A stretch of DNA of 64,000 bases from Blumeriella jaapii. Lineage: Eukaryota; Ascomycota; Leotiomycetes; Helotiales; Drepanopezizaceae. Where the stretch lies: assembly GCA_009599575.1 (NCBI GenBank), contig VWND01000067.1, positions 1,178,001 to 1,242,000 on the forward strand. Direction: 5' to 3'. This document shows, piece after piece, positions 21,845 through 33,159 of the stretch. The translations under genes and the position numbers were made by a program. The notes under the pieces were generated by a model, which was not told where the DNA came from, did no database searches, and saw only the letters and a program-made list of their open reading frames with translations. The number at the start of each line of letters is the position of its first letter. The first letter of the stretch is position 1.

Positions 21845-23562
21845 CAAACCTTTTTTCGAGCCGATCAGATCGATCACCGCTTTTTAACTAAAAAACTTCG
21901 AGTTTTTCCAACTTTCGAAACAGCTGTTTTTGTCGTTAAAATAGCTAGTATTTTTTTCGTATTTCGTATCGTTGACCAGATTTTCCACGCTAATCGCATA
22001 GCTAGCAGCCTAATGGCTTTCCGAAAAAAAGGTATACGAAACGCTACGAAAAAAAACGACGATAATAATATTTCGTATATATTTAAACGCGATTTACTGC
22101 TATATTACGGTCGCTTAATAATGCTAAACTTTGATTACCTACGTTTGGCTTTCGTACGAAAAATGCACGACCAGATTTTTACCATTTATTTTAACGCTTG
22201 CAAAATTACGCCATAGTTTCGGATTAATATTATTAGCGAAATATAACAACTGTCGTAAAATAATACTGTCGCAATTATTACGCTTATCGAAAAAGTTTTG
22301 TTTTAAAAAATAAACGCTCCGGCTTTTTTTTCACCTTTTTCTGTTTTTGACCATTTTTGGAAATACGTTATAATAGACTTTTGCAGCTTTAATAAAAATA
22401 AATACGATTACGATAACGTATTCGTAGAAATCAATCGCTTTTCTAATTAAATCATTTCGATTTTCTGCTATACAAATATCGATATTTAAAGTTTCGCTAA
22501 ATTGTATATTTTCCACGTATATAAGTATTCTGGCCTTTTAAAAACTATTATTAACGATCGTGGCCTTTAATATTAATTTATTTTTTGATTTGAATTAAAT
22601 AAGATTTTTAATACGCAATCAAAACTTTCGATAGCCGTTTATTTAGAAATCGACGGTCAGACCGAGATTTACAATTAATACCTGTAAAAACGCTTTCGAT
22701 TTTTGGTGAACCTTTATTAGAACGATTAGAGCGAAATTTTTTAATAATGGATTTCGCTTAATTTTTTTTTTACAAAAGTTTAAATGGCTTTTTACTTTTT
22801 GAAACTATATACGATTACGTTCTTTGTATTAATTGAAATTAAAAGTTCGATGTTTTTTTTTTTCATTTTTTATGTAAGCTAAACGCAAACGAAGCTCGTT
22901 CGTACGCTCGCCGCTATTACGACGCCTGGAACTTCGTCAAATTGCATTTTTAATAAACTTACGATAAAATAAAATAAAATGCGAATAAATTTCGCCGCGC
23001 GATCGATTTTAATATTAGCGATTACGTATGGCCCGATATGCGTTTATTTCCGACCTTCCGGCCTTTTCGTAAGCTCGATAATTTTACAAACGCCTTTTTT
23101 AAAGTTATAGCCAAAATTTTCGACAACGCTTTTAAGCTAGACTTTTTTAGTATAATGAACGTATATCTAGTTTTTTATCTTAATCAATTGCGTAAAACAG
23201 CTGACTACGCGTTTTCAGATTAGCTTAATTCAGCTTTTAAATCTATTAATATAATTAATAAGCTTAAATACAAAGTCGAAAAATCAATCGCCTATCGAAT
23301 ATAACGGAAAACTTTTTAATATAAAGCTTTTTGAATGAGCTTAAATAAAGATTTTACGTGGTTTTCCGCGTTTGATTTTATATATACTTTTTTAAAAGTG
23401 CGCAATTTTTATTTTGCGTATAAAAAGCTTTCCGGTTTTTTTGCAAAATTTGTAAATTGGCTGAAAGCGTATTCCGAAGGTTTAGATTCGTACGATTATT
23501 TGAATAGCGACTTACTAATAGATAAAAACTTAATGACGCGCTTTTTTCGGACGGGGGGGTAG
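21845..23562 (+). pseudogene. pol: Integrase and chromodomain of copy C
   Basis: Colinear with A at 51490-53220. Open pieces include 22013-22216 (N-terminal zinc-binding region, ending FVRKMHDQIFTIYFNA), 23038-23223 (MRLFPTFRPFRKLDNFTNAF, the C-terminal DNA-binding part) and 23335-23562, a chromodomain tail (DFTWFSAFDFIYTFLKV, then FVNWLKAYSEGLDSYDYL). In chromoviruses the chromodomain directs integration to methylated histone H3 chromatin. Stops break every domain. Confidence 0.88.
23551..23562 (+). other. Polypurine tract of copy C
   Basis: GGACGGGGGGGTAG immediately before the 3' LTR, the site where plus-strand DNA synthesis would start. In A the same tract reads GGACGGGAGAATAG. Confidence 0.7.
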
Positions 23563-23830
23563 TATAACGACTTATTTTTTTGCTATCTTTCGTGTTACCT
23601 CAGCAATTACGTATAGTTATAAGCTTCCTGGTTTTATGATAAGTTTTATATCAATTATAAAAATCATTTATTTACATAAGGCATTTTCTTTTTAGCAATT
23701 TCTGCTTTTTGCAATTATTGATTTTAAATAAATATTTTTGTTACAAAACCAAAGGCTCGTTTCTTATATCATGTAAACACGGCAACCAGTTGACTGATCT
23801 CCCAGCCCTCCGACTGATTAGATCGTTACA
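23563..23830 (+). repeat. 3' LTR of copy C
   Basis: 268 bp, from TATAACGA (mutated TGTGACGA) to TCGTTACA. It matches the A LTR but has only one copy of the 28-bp AGCAACTACGTATAGCTGCA-type unit that is duplicated in A. Confidence 0.9.
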
Positions 23831-23959
23831 ATTACTACGAAAAGAAAAAATGAATCGTTATATTTATAATTTTTTTTTCTATACAATAAAAATAATACGA
23901 AAAGCGAATTGTCAAATCAAAAAATTAATCAAAAAATATTGAAATTAACCAAATTAAAA

Positions 23960-25004
23960 ACAAATTCGCTTTATTATTATAGATCAATCGAGAGCAGCGC
24001 AAAGGTTAACAGCTAAAAAGTTTTTTATTTCATTGAATTTAAATGGTTCAGAAATTCAAATCCTTTAACGATCGACAGGATCGCTAAATCGAGCTTATCG
24101 CCGATTACAACGTTTTTTTAATACGTATAAATTAAATGAACGCAACTTTTTAACTAACGCTTTAATACGTCGTATTCAAAAATTCAATAGCTAAAATCTG
24201 CAAAAACGCATTTAACGCTTCAGAATTTTAGTGAACCGATGAAATTAATTACCGACTTTTAAATTGAAACTTTTACAACTACCGAAATAATTTATTTTAT
24301 AATTGAAATATTTAAACTTATTTCAACTTCGTACTTTTAATATTGAAATAAATGCTAATCGCATATTTATTAATCTTATCATTGACCGTAAAAAACTTCT
24401 ACGAAAATTTGAGAATCAAAACGACGATAAGTATTAATATTTTGAATAAAATTAAATACGATATATTGCATTATGGAAATCCTTAAATAGTTTTGAAATA
24501 ATTATTATATTTACGTTTAGCCTTCGTATTAAAGATACACGATTAAGTATTTATCGCTTATTTAAGCGTTCGCAAAACGACGCAAATGTTTTCCGATCAA
24601 TCTTATTAGTAAAGCACAACAGCTTTTTAAAACAAAACTACCGCATTTATTTCTATATGATAAAAAAAGTTTTTTTTTGTATAAAAAAGTGCTCCGTAAT
24701 TTTGTAATAGTTTTTAACAACCAGTTCTTATTTTCTTTTTCAATAATAACCAAAACAGTTATCGCTGCGATAGTGTTTTCGTAATAATAAACCTTTTTGT
24801 AAACAAAACATATGGAAGTTATTATAGAAACATCAATGCTCGAAGCTTTGCCAACTGTATATTTATTACGTATATAAGTGCTTTAACATTTTAAATATAT
24901 CATAAATTAACGCAGACTATAATTTTGAATTTTATGTGTGTTTTTTTTTAAATCAACGCAAACAAAGCTCGTACGTATTCTTTTTATATAAACGAAGCAA
25001 ACAC
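23960..25004 (+). mobile_element. Remnant K of a family-1 Ty3/gypsy element
   Basis: Heavily mutated DNA that follows A from about 51300 to 52560: the end of RNase H (reading near 24090-24180), then the integrase N-terminal part, with recognisable stretches CTCGAAGCTTTGCCAACTGT near 24838 and AACAAAGCTCGTACGTATTC near 24961. About 300 bp of the integrase core seem to be missing between 24900 and 24940. It directly follows the 3' LTR of C, so C may have inserted into it, but the 5' half of K was not found. Confidence 0.65.
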
Positions 25005-25096
25005 AATAATAGGCTGCCTTCCCATATTTATCCTGCGGGGACTCGGACAATATGGGGGAAAGCAAGTGTCCTATCTTAAATTATTAATTTTTACGA

Positions 25097-25560
25097 TCGC
25101 ATTTCATATTAAAACACTACCAACGCCAGATATCCAATCACGCCAAATCAAAAGGTAATCAAAGCAGAAAGCTATTTTTAGATTTGAAATTTAAAATTCC
25201 ATCCTTATTAATTAAAAATTAAATTTAATTTTTTTCAATCGCATTTTGTATCAAAACAATACCAACGCCAGAGATTTAATCATGGTATGTTGAGAAGTAA
25301 TAAAAACAGAAAGCTATTATTAGATTATAAGTTAGAAGTTCCATTTTTATTAGTTCAAAGTTTTAAACAAAATGTTTTGTTTTAATTTGTTATTTTTTTA
25401 GAATCGCATTTTAAATTAAAATACTCTCAACGCCAATTATTTAGTTATAATAAACTAAAGAAAAGTAAGTTCAGCTTGCATTCGAATAGAATTTATAGAA
25501 ATTACATTAAATTTTACGTCGGAACATTCATTTTTGATTAAGTGAAAGTAATTTAAATCG
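25097..25560. repeat. Three subterminal tandem repeats in the left end of J
   Basis: Units starting at 25097, 25239 and 25404, each with TCGCATTTnnnATTAAAACA, then CAACGCCA, then a region AAACAGAAAGCTATT and TTAGAAGTTCCATTTTTATT. The inverted partner at the right end is 26400-26570. Confidence 0.75.
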
Positions 25561-25821
25561 TTTTTGAACGCATTTCTAATCAGAAATTGCATTAATTAAA
25601 CGGCTACGAATGGTAAAAATACGACTTACTTACATTAAAACTAAAAAAAGCTTATATAAGTATTTTTTGGCTTCCTAGCTAATTTACATACGCTTTTCAG
25701 CTTTTAAATATCAGTGTATTTCGCTTGTAAAAGAGGTATCACTACCTAGTACGATTAATTATACAATTATACGAAACTATGATTTATACAACTACTTTTT
25801 TCTTTCTGAATTTAATACAAC

Positions 25822-26157
25822 TTGATTAAAACTTTACGCAAATATATATTATACGCGACGATTAAAAATGTTCTGATATATAGCTTGTTTTGTATAAAAA
25901 TACGCAGCTATTGTGATACTAAAATTACAAAAAGCTTAGTAATTGATAATGCAAAACGTTTTTATAGAACAAAAAGCTATCAAAAGCTCGAAACTCAAAA
26001 GAATTTGCGATGTAATAATTGTAAAAAAAAAGCTAGTTTGCTTCGGTTCGTTATTAAAAAAATATATATATATTCGGAAAACAAAAGGCAGAAGGCAAAA
26101 AGCAAACAAAAACCGTTAGCTTTCCGAAATGCTTTTGCTCAAGCGTATAATAAGTAA
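25822..26157 (+). pseudogene. Lys-rich unidentified frame inside J
   Basis: A 111-codon frame, the longest in J. The C-terminal half is basic and contains C-N-N-C near residue 75 and many Lys (KRQKAKSKQKPLAF). A basic tail with a short Cys motif is found at the C-terminus of some fungal pogo/Fot1 transposases, but the match is too weak to call. It may be the tail of a decayed transposase. Confidence 0.35.
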
Positions 26158-26680
26158 TAAAAGCTGCTTATGAGCCTTAGAATTTAAATTGTAAAAACAA
26201 AAAAGCATTAAAGTAAAGAAAAATCAGAATAAATGTAATAAATTAGATTAGTATTCAGCCAAGATTTATTATATATAATAGAACGAGAGCTTAATAAAGC
26301 TTTTATAACGATCGAATAGTTTTAACCCGATTAAAAAGGGTGTTCTGAATTTTGATATAATATATTTTAATTGCAAACAGATCTAATTAAGCTTTCTAAA
26401 AGCGAAAAAGTAATAATAATCTCACAAATGCGTACAAAACATTTGTTCAAAGTTTTTATTAATAAAATTGAGTTTTTGATTTTCAAATCAGAAAATAACC
26501 GCTTGTTTTTTTTTTTCAATTTAGCGTAATTAAATATCTGGCGGTAAAGGTGTTTTAATATATAATGCGATCGAAAAAAAAAATGTTTTGAGATAGGACA
26601 CTTGGATGCATTAGGACATTTGCTTTCCCCTATATTATCCGAATGCCCGCAGAATAAATATGGGAAGGCAGCCTATTATT

Positions 26681-27086
26681 AACATATACATAAATATTCT
26701 GTGATTCTAAAGATTATATATATTAAGAAACTTTTTGCTATACAAATTTATAATTTTTCACACAAAGCTTGAAAATGCGTGATTTTTCTTAAAAAAAATT
26801 AATATAAATTATTTTATTATTATTATATTACGTTTATAATCTGACAGGCACTGTTTTTAATTGCTTGCGGTGCGAACGGAATTTGCTATTAATATTCATT
26901 TCAATCATTTTTGATTCTAATTAAAATTCTTGTTTTCGCTACCGAGCGCGATAAAAAATTGCTTTTGCTTATAGTACTTTTTCCAGTCGATTTCTGTTCG
27001 TCCGACTGTTCGTCCGACTGCCTGGTATTATAAGCAAGATATTAAATATAAAAAGCATCTAATTCAAAGTTAAACGTCAAATAATT
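26681..27086. other. Unassigned AT-rich spacer
   Basis: No open frame or protein motif. It contains a short direct repeat GTTCGTCCGACT (twice, near 26997-27020). Nothing else seen. Confidence 0.5.
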
Positions 27087-27540
27087 AATAATAGGCTGCT
27101 TTTGAACAGTTTTTCTCCGAGAATTCGAAGATTATCAAAAAAGCAATTGTCCCGTTGCACTTTCGTATTCCATTTCAACTTATTATTTCTTCGATTTTTT
27201 ACGACGATAGTATTCTTATATAAAATAACGCTCCGATTTATAAAACGCGTTTTATTTTGAAATGGTTTCGTAATATTAATATTAAATTAATAAATTGGCC
27301 GTTTTATTCGCCGGATTTTGATCCGATTGAAAATTTGGAAAAAAATACTCAAGACTTAAATAATTAAACTTAAACCAGAATTAATCGTTATGAAAAAAAA
27401 CAACATAATTCGACGTTTATTAATAGAAAATTAACAAAGGGCGTGGAAGCTTTTAAAAAACCAATTGTTAATAAATTAGCGAAGGGGATGCAGAAAAAGA
27501 TAAACGCTGTTAAGGTTGCAAATGGATGGTATATTTAATA
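27087..27540 (+). pseudogene. Tc1/mariner transposase C-terminus joined to a J-like inverted repeat
   Basis: From 27087 the sequence AATAATAGGCTGC starts a ~75-bp stretch that matches the left end of J with many transitions. From about 27165 the + strand encodes the last part of a Tc1/mariner transposase: FYDDSILI-stop-NNAPIYKTRFILKWF, then WPFYSPDFDPIENL, then KLAKGMQKKINAVKVANGWYI and a stop. The D-N-A-P motif has become N-N-A-P, and the last catalytic acidic region is P-D-F-D-P-I-E-N. The N-terminal DNA-binding half and first catalytic Asp are absent, so this is a deletion derivative. No right inverted repeat was found. Confidence 0.85.
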
Positions 27541-28185
27541 CTGATTTAAGTCGAATATTCGCTGCTTTAATTAAAATAAATCGAATATTTTGCGAATATG
27601 TTTAATACTAATTTTTATAACTTGCCGCTCTTTTTTAATAAAAGAAATAACGATAATAATAGAAATAACAATAACGATAAGCTTTGGAAAAGGGTTTAAT
27701 AAGGCTGGAAGTTCCTACAGTTTTTTTTTTTTGCTTTTACTGCGTGTATTCGTTATTGCTTCGCTGCTATTATTTATAGTACTTTTTAAATATTTTTTGG
27801 TAATTTTTTTTGGCGTTCGCAAAATAGTTTTTTGATTTTAACAAATTTTCGCTTAGTAAATAATCTTTTTATTGTATTAAATAAAATCGGCTTTTTATTT
27901 GTAAGCTTATATTAATTTGATTTTGTATGTTTCGGATTCTTAAAATTTTATTATATTATTTTTCGGCTCGGTATCGTTCCGATTTGGCTAAGGTTTTAAT
28001 GAAAAACGTGGCAAGTATCGTAAATACGATATTGAAAAAAAAGCTGGAATTCTTAAGCTTGGCCGTGCTTGTGTATAATTCGCTTAATTTTAAAATGTTT
28101 TAAATATTTATTTGAAAGTTTTCGAAAAAGTCGCAACTATCAAAGGTTTTTGATGAATAATAATCATTTATCGCTTGTTTAAAAT
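27541..28185 (-). other. Probable 3' end of remnant E, poorly readable
   Basis: On the minus strand, downstream of the E integrase. The part near 28090-28185 still reads KHKNLNFKQ, like the start of the integrase C-terminal domain of Ty3/gypsy elements. Below about 27840 nothing is recognisable, and no LTR was found. A hydrophobic + frame at 27590-27835 is a shadow. Confidence 0.4.
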
Positions 28186-30600
28186 TTAAATTTTTATGTT
28201 TGGCGTCGTAAAGCCTTTTATGAATCGCGTTAGCTTTTTTTGCAATATTTCAATTCGTTTTTCCGCTGACAATATTCTTTTTTTTACAACGTCGTTTTCG
28301 ACGTTGCTGCCAAATTCGGAATGAAAGCCGTAAAGTATGCGAAAAAAAAATAAAACTCGTAAAAGAGTGTAATAAGTTGTTATACGTAAATTCGGCTCAA
28401 ACAAGTTTCGTAGCTTGATTGTTTTGTCAATAATCGCAATAAATGCGAAGATAAAATTCTAAAACTTGGTTTTAACGTTTCGTTTGGCTATCGGTTTAAA
28501 AATAGAAAGCGGTGCTTAATCGACGTCGTATTTATAAATAAAACATTACTAAAAACCAGAATTTACTAATAAAAACTGATTTTTCTTTGTGATGATTCTT
28601 TTAAAACAGCTAAAATCTTTGTAAATGTGTTGTATAAATATTCTAGTTAAATTTAGGGCCGAAATCCTTTTTTTTATCGGTATATATTTAGACAGCTTTG
28701 TATATCGGTTTATTATAACGAATATCGAATCGTATATACGACCGGAATTTTTGCTCGAAAATAGCTCCGTATGAAAAATTACAATAATTCTTTTAAAGTT
28801 TCGTAAAAGTCAAAAAAAAAAGGCTAAATAGCTTTAGGATCGATATTTTTTTAAAAATTTTTTGGCATTTCGCATATATATTTACGTAGCTTTTCACGTC
28901 GTTTCGCAAACCAGGCCAGAAATACTTTTTTTCGACAATTTTTAGCGTTCGCCGAAAGCTTTAAAAGCCGGCCGTCGGATCGTCGTAATTAATTTGTAAT
29001 TTTTCGCTTTTAATAACGCTTTTATGCGAAATGTACGTTCGTTTTTTGTAACGTAATAATTTATTTTGGCTTATACGCTAGTGTTTTTCGGACTCGGCTC
29101 GATTGCTTTGCGAGGCCGATTTGTACGTTTTTTGTAATTTGAAAAGGTCAACTTTTTGCATTTTAAAAATCGTTTTATAAATCGGCTCTGCTAGCTTATT
29201 ATTAGCCCTTTCGGATTGTAGCAATACAGCGGCTACGTTTCGTAATATATATTATTTGCAATCAATAATATTAATAAAAAACAATCCGGCGCAAAAGCTT
29301 TTGATTCGGCTTTTTCTCGCTTGCTTTTTGTTTTTGGATTCCGTTGATAAAAGCTTCGAATACTTATCGGCGCGAAATAGTTTTATACTTCGATTTTTAA
29401 GCGTGTTTTTTCTGCGGAAAACATTTTAAAATTTCTAAAATAAGCTAATTTTAGCTTACGATACAGCGTAAGCAATTGTTTGTTATCTTTTTTTAAATTT
29501 TTTTTTAAATTTGATCGGCGAAAAAAATTATTCGCTGGATTGAAAATCTTTGTTTTACATTCGATTGAAAAATCGTATTCGGCTAATTCGTCGGCTTATT
29601 TCGCTTAGCGTTCGTTTAAGCGTTTTCTCGTAAAAAAGTATTTCAAACTGTAATAATTTATTCGCATAATAATAACGTCGGAAGCATTACGTAAATATTA
29701 GCTTTATTGTTTAAAAGCTTAAATTATAAATATTAACTTAGCGTCGTAAATTTTACATTTTTGTTTTATAAAAAAAAGCTTTTTCGAATAATATGCGATA
29801 AAATACTAACGTGCTTTCGTACTTTTTCCGAATAATTGGGATAATATTCCGCTTATAGCGAATTTCGAAGCGTTTGTTTCGATTTGAGTTTTGAATCGAA
29901 AATCAAAATAGCGTAGTATAAATGCTTGACAAAACTTTTTTTTTAAAAATAAAAAAGCGATTTTCGCTTCGAATAAAAAACGAAAAAGGCCCGACTTTTG
30001 TTTTCGTTGTATTCCTTTTAATAGATTTGTAATGAATTAGCAAAACTTAGCGTAGTTTTCGATAAAACGTTTGTAGAAATTAATAAAACTTAAAACACTC
30101 AAATATTTCGCCAAATAGTAAAAAATGGCTATTTCCGGATATTATCTATTTTTTTGGGGTTTATTTTAAATTTCGTAAAAACCACAACGAAGCCTGGGAA
30201 TTTAATCGTATTCGTATCGAAAACGTATTTTTTTTAGATTTTCGTAAAGTTTATTAGCAAAAAGTTTTTCGGAAACTTTTTTTACCACGTTTGTATAATC
30301 GTCGGGATATTCGGAAAAATTAAAATATCGTCGAAGTAAATTATATATGTAATATTTATTAATCCGATTAAAATTTAATTAATATACGCTTGGAAAGTTG
30401 CTGATGCGTTCGAAAAGCCGAAAAACAGTACGCAATATTCGAGATATTCGTAACGAATGCGAAACGCAGGTTTATTCTTCTTTTTTTTGTAAACGGTAAT
30501 ACGCTTAGGTAAGATTTAGCTTATTAAATGTTTTAGCTTTTCTTAAAAAATGTAAAGTTTCGCTTATAAAAAATGAAAAAGTTCGTTTCGTCGCTGATAA
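28186..30600 (-). pseudogene. pol: Reverse transcriptase, RNase H and integrase of remnant E
   Basis: Minus-strand Ty3/gypsy pol. From high to low coordinates: RT with FISETLHFLRKAKTFNKLNL, then FFGLSNASATFQAYIN and the intact catalytic Y-F-D-D-I at 30324-30338; RNase H; integrase zinc-binding head with KKYFWPGLRNDVKSYV near 28870-28935; integrase C-terminal part at 28186-28404 containing LYGFHSEFGSNVENDVV. Stops are frequent. The gene starts inside RT block 2 because the region between gag and RT is deleted (see the gag entry). Confidence 0.85.
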
Positions 30601-30814
30601 TTTTATTAGCATTTTCGATACGACGAGCGATTAATACTAATTTTTCGTAAAAGCTTATAGCTGCGGTATTGCTTCGTTTAATAAATTTTTTTTCGAAAAA
30701 TAAATTGAAGCTTTGCGAAAAACATTTTGTTTTAAGTCGCATCGTTTGTTATTTGTAATACCGCGTAAGATTATTTGATTAAATAATAAAACTGTTAACC
30801 GATTTATGCTTTTT
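30600..30814 (-). pseudogene. gag: gag C-terminal part of remnant E, fused to RT
   Basis: The minus strand reads NLFFEKKFIKRSNTAAISFYEKLVLIARRIENANKI, the typical end of the Ty3/gypsy Gag (retrotrans_gag) domain with the A-R-R-I-E-N-A block. Directly after NKIISDE, in another frame, comes RT sequence RTFSFFISETLHFLRKAKTF. Nucleocapsid knuckle, protease and the first RT strands, normally well over 1 kb, are absent. The upstream part of gag lies beyond LINE2 at 37162. Confidence 0.75.
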
Positions 30815-30832
30815 TTGCTTTTCTTTATCGTA
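30815..30832. repeat. Target-site duplication of LINE2, left
   Basis: TTGCTTTTCTTTATCGTA, identical to 37144-37161 (18 bp). Confidence 0.95.
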
Positions 30833-30865
30833 GTAGTAGTAGTAGTAATAATAGTAGTATTAATT
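30833..30865 (-). repeat. Trinucleotide 3' tail of LINE2
   Basis: (GTA)n/(ATA)n on the + strand, that is (TAC)n at the LINE 3' end, adjoining the target duplication. Confidence 0.85.
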
Positions 30866-30880
30866 AACGTCTAGCGGAAT

Positions 30881-30896
30881 GCAGCCGAGAGGCTGC
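30881..30896 (-). other. 3' stem-loop of LINE2
   Basis: GCAGCC-GAGA-GGCTGC, a perfect 6-bp stem 15 bases from AACGTCT. Corresponds to the LINE1 hairpin with different base pairs. Confidence 0.7.
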
Positions 30897-32049
30897 CCTC
30901 CTAGGACCTTCCAGGGGGTACGAAAACGTGCTAAATTAAGGAATTAAATACAAAGTACGACTCCGAAAGCAGTTCGTATTAATATAGCTAAAACTGCTAT
31001 CGATTACGCTTTTCGCCGTTTTTTGCGATAATCCGTTAATAAAAAATATAAACGTAAAGCTTAAAGAAAAGCCTAAAAAGTATGCATACGGCACCGATCA
31101 AAATATAATTTGTCGGTTGCGTAGAAACGTATAATAATATGGCCAGTAGGCCGAAAAAAAAAAAGAAAAGCAGTGTTTAAATATTCGAATTTAAAAACCA
31201 AAAGGTAAAAACAAGCTTGCGCTTATCAAAATAAAAAAGCATTTGTTATACAAATATATATAATAATATTCGCTTCGTTATAACGTCGCTTCGCGCGGCC
31301 GTACGCAGTTTATTTTGTTCGAGCTATATTCGATTAAAATAAGCAATATACGTATAGCAAAACTGGTTATATTTGAAAGATTATAATAATAACGCGTAAA
31401 AACGTTACAAAATCCTTTGGCTCGCGGAGCAAGTTTTTAAAAAATATTATAATTTTTCGCTCGGTTCGAAAAAAAGCGTTTGGTCGAGTTTTTTTAGGCC
31501 AATTAAAAAAACGTTTAATCGCGCGGCGGCATAATATTAAATATAATAAAATTTTAAGCTTTTTGCATTTGCAACGCAGTTCGGCGTCGGTATAATTATA
31601 TTTAACGTAATATTATTTGTAATTTTTATAAATAATTCTGGTCGTTAAATAATAATAAAACAATCGTTTCGGCATATCGAGCTTCGGCAAAAGTTTAATT
31701 GCGTAGACCGGGTTTTATCGCTTGTAATTTCGTAAAAGCTTTTTGCTGGCTGTTTTTTATTAGCTGCTTCGATGCGAATTTCGCATTTTTTTAAAATCGA
31801 AGCGTATTTTATTTACCGTCGGTTCGGACGTAAAGCTTTTATTTTAAAAGGTTTTTTTTGCATTCGCATTTGCTAATTTGTCGGCGGCTTTATTGCTTTC
31901 GATATTCGTATAGCCCGGTGTCCATTTGATTTTTACGTCGTATATTTCTATTATTTTTTAACAGGCCAAAAAAGCTTATTAAAAAAAAAAAAAGATATTC
32001 CGCGTATTTTTCAAATTATTAAAATGCTGTCGATATATATTTATAGCTT

Positions 32050-32150
32050 TTGCGTACGTATTTCGGCTAGTATATTCGCAGCTTTTTATAAGCTTTTTTA
32101 TGCTTTTATCGCTTTTGCGTCGAAAATATAAAAATAATCGTTTATCGAGC
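32050..32150 (-). pseudogene. RNase H segment of LINE2
   Basis: The minus strand reads GSINDYFYIFDAKAIKA-stop-KSL, equivalent to the V-F-D-A-E-A-I-x-A block of LINE RNase H, with Glu changed to Lys. Same relative place as in LINE1. Confidence 0.7.
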
Positions 32151-33159
32151 CGTATTTAAACGCTATTTGCTTGCGGTTCTGATATATAACGTATTCGTAA
32201 CTTACGAAATAAGCGCCGTTTTTGTATTTTTCGCAGCCGTTCGAAAAAATCGTAACGTTTCCGAAAAATAATTTTGCTTATTATTTTTTAAAATCTTTCG
32301 CGGTTTTTTTTTTTTAACGCTTATAATAAAATCGGTGCGGCTACCGAACGAAAAATACGGAAAAATTAATTTAAATCGTAGAATTTATGGAAAAATATCG
32401 CCGAAGCGCTGGATTTTCGTTTTGGCGGCTATATATATGCCCGCGTATCTGCTTCGAAAAATTACTGAAATAAAAATGCGTTGAACCAAAAAATACGTTT
32501 CGTTTACGATTTGCAATTTTATTGCAAAACGTGCTTTGGCTTTTTTTAAAACCGCGCTTACGAAAAAAAAGCTTGCGTTTCGTATTATTATAATAAATAA
32601 AATAATGCGTTATATAAAAAGTATTTTTCGTACGGTTAAAATAATGGTTTTTTGTATCAAATCGATATAATCGCCGAAGCGGATGCTAATTTAGCTGTTT
32701 TGTTCGGTTCGGCGTTTATGTTTCGTACGGCCTGCGTATTAAATTTCGGTTTTAAATAATATCGAAAAAAAAATACAAATAATTATTGCTTTTCGCAGCG
32801 CGCTGGCCGGAAAGCTATTATTAATTCGGCCGAAGCTTTTAATATATTGCGCCGCTTATCGTGCTTTGCTTACGCGTTTTTTAACGTATCGTTTAAAAAT
32901 AAGTTTTCGGTCGAATTAAACTTTTAGCTAGCGCAACGCGGATTGCTTGCTTTTTTTCGCCGTAGTAATACAAAAGATCGTAATTCTGTCGTCGATTATA
33001 ATCGGAAAAGCGTAATTATTATTTTACGTAATAATATATATTATTTCGATTTTTTTCGGCGCGAAAGCGATTTTGTATTTGTTTTTTTATTCGAAAATAT
33101 CGCGAACGTTTTTCGCAAATAGCTCGATATTATCGTTTAAATTATATAAAATGCGATAA

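Larger units (their letters stand above)
25005..26680. mobile_element. DNA transposon J with long terminal inverted repeats
   Basis: Both ends read AATAATAGGCTGCCTTCCCATA inward and match for about 75 bp (25005-25080 and 26600-26680), apart from an extra 17-bp segment at the right. A second, subterminal repeat of about 150 bp starts TCGCATT and lies three times in direct order at the left (25097, 25239, 25404) and once inverted at the right (ending 26570). If the target duplication is TA, the element spans 25009-26676. Size fits a Tc1/mariner or pogo-like element, but no transposase motif is readable inside. Confidence 0.8.

Noticed and set aside
27590..27835. 81-codon hydrophobic + frame as a membrane protein
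   Set aside because: Low-complexity Phe/Leu/Ile from T-rich decayed DNA, with no neighbour or start context to support it.
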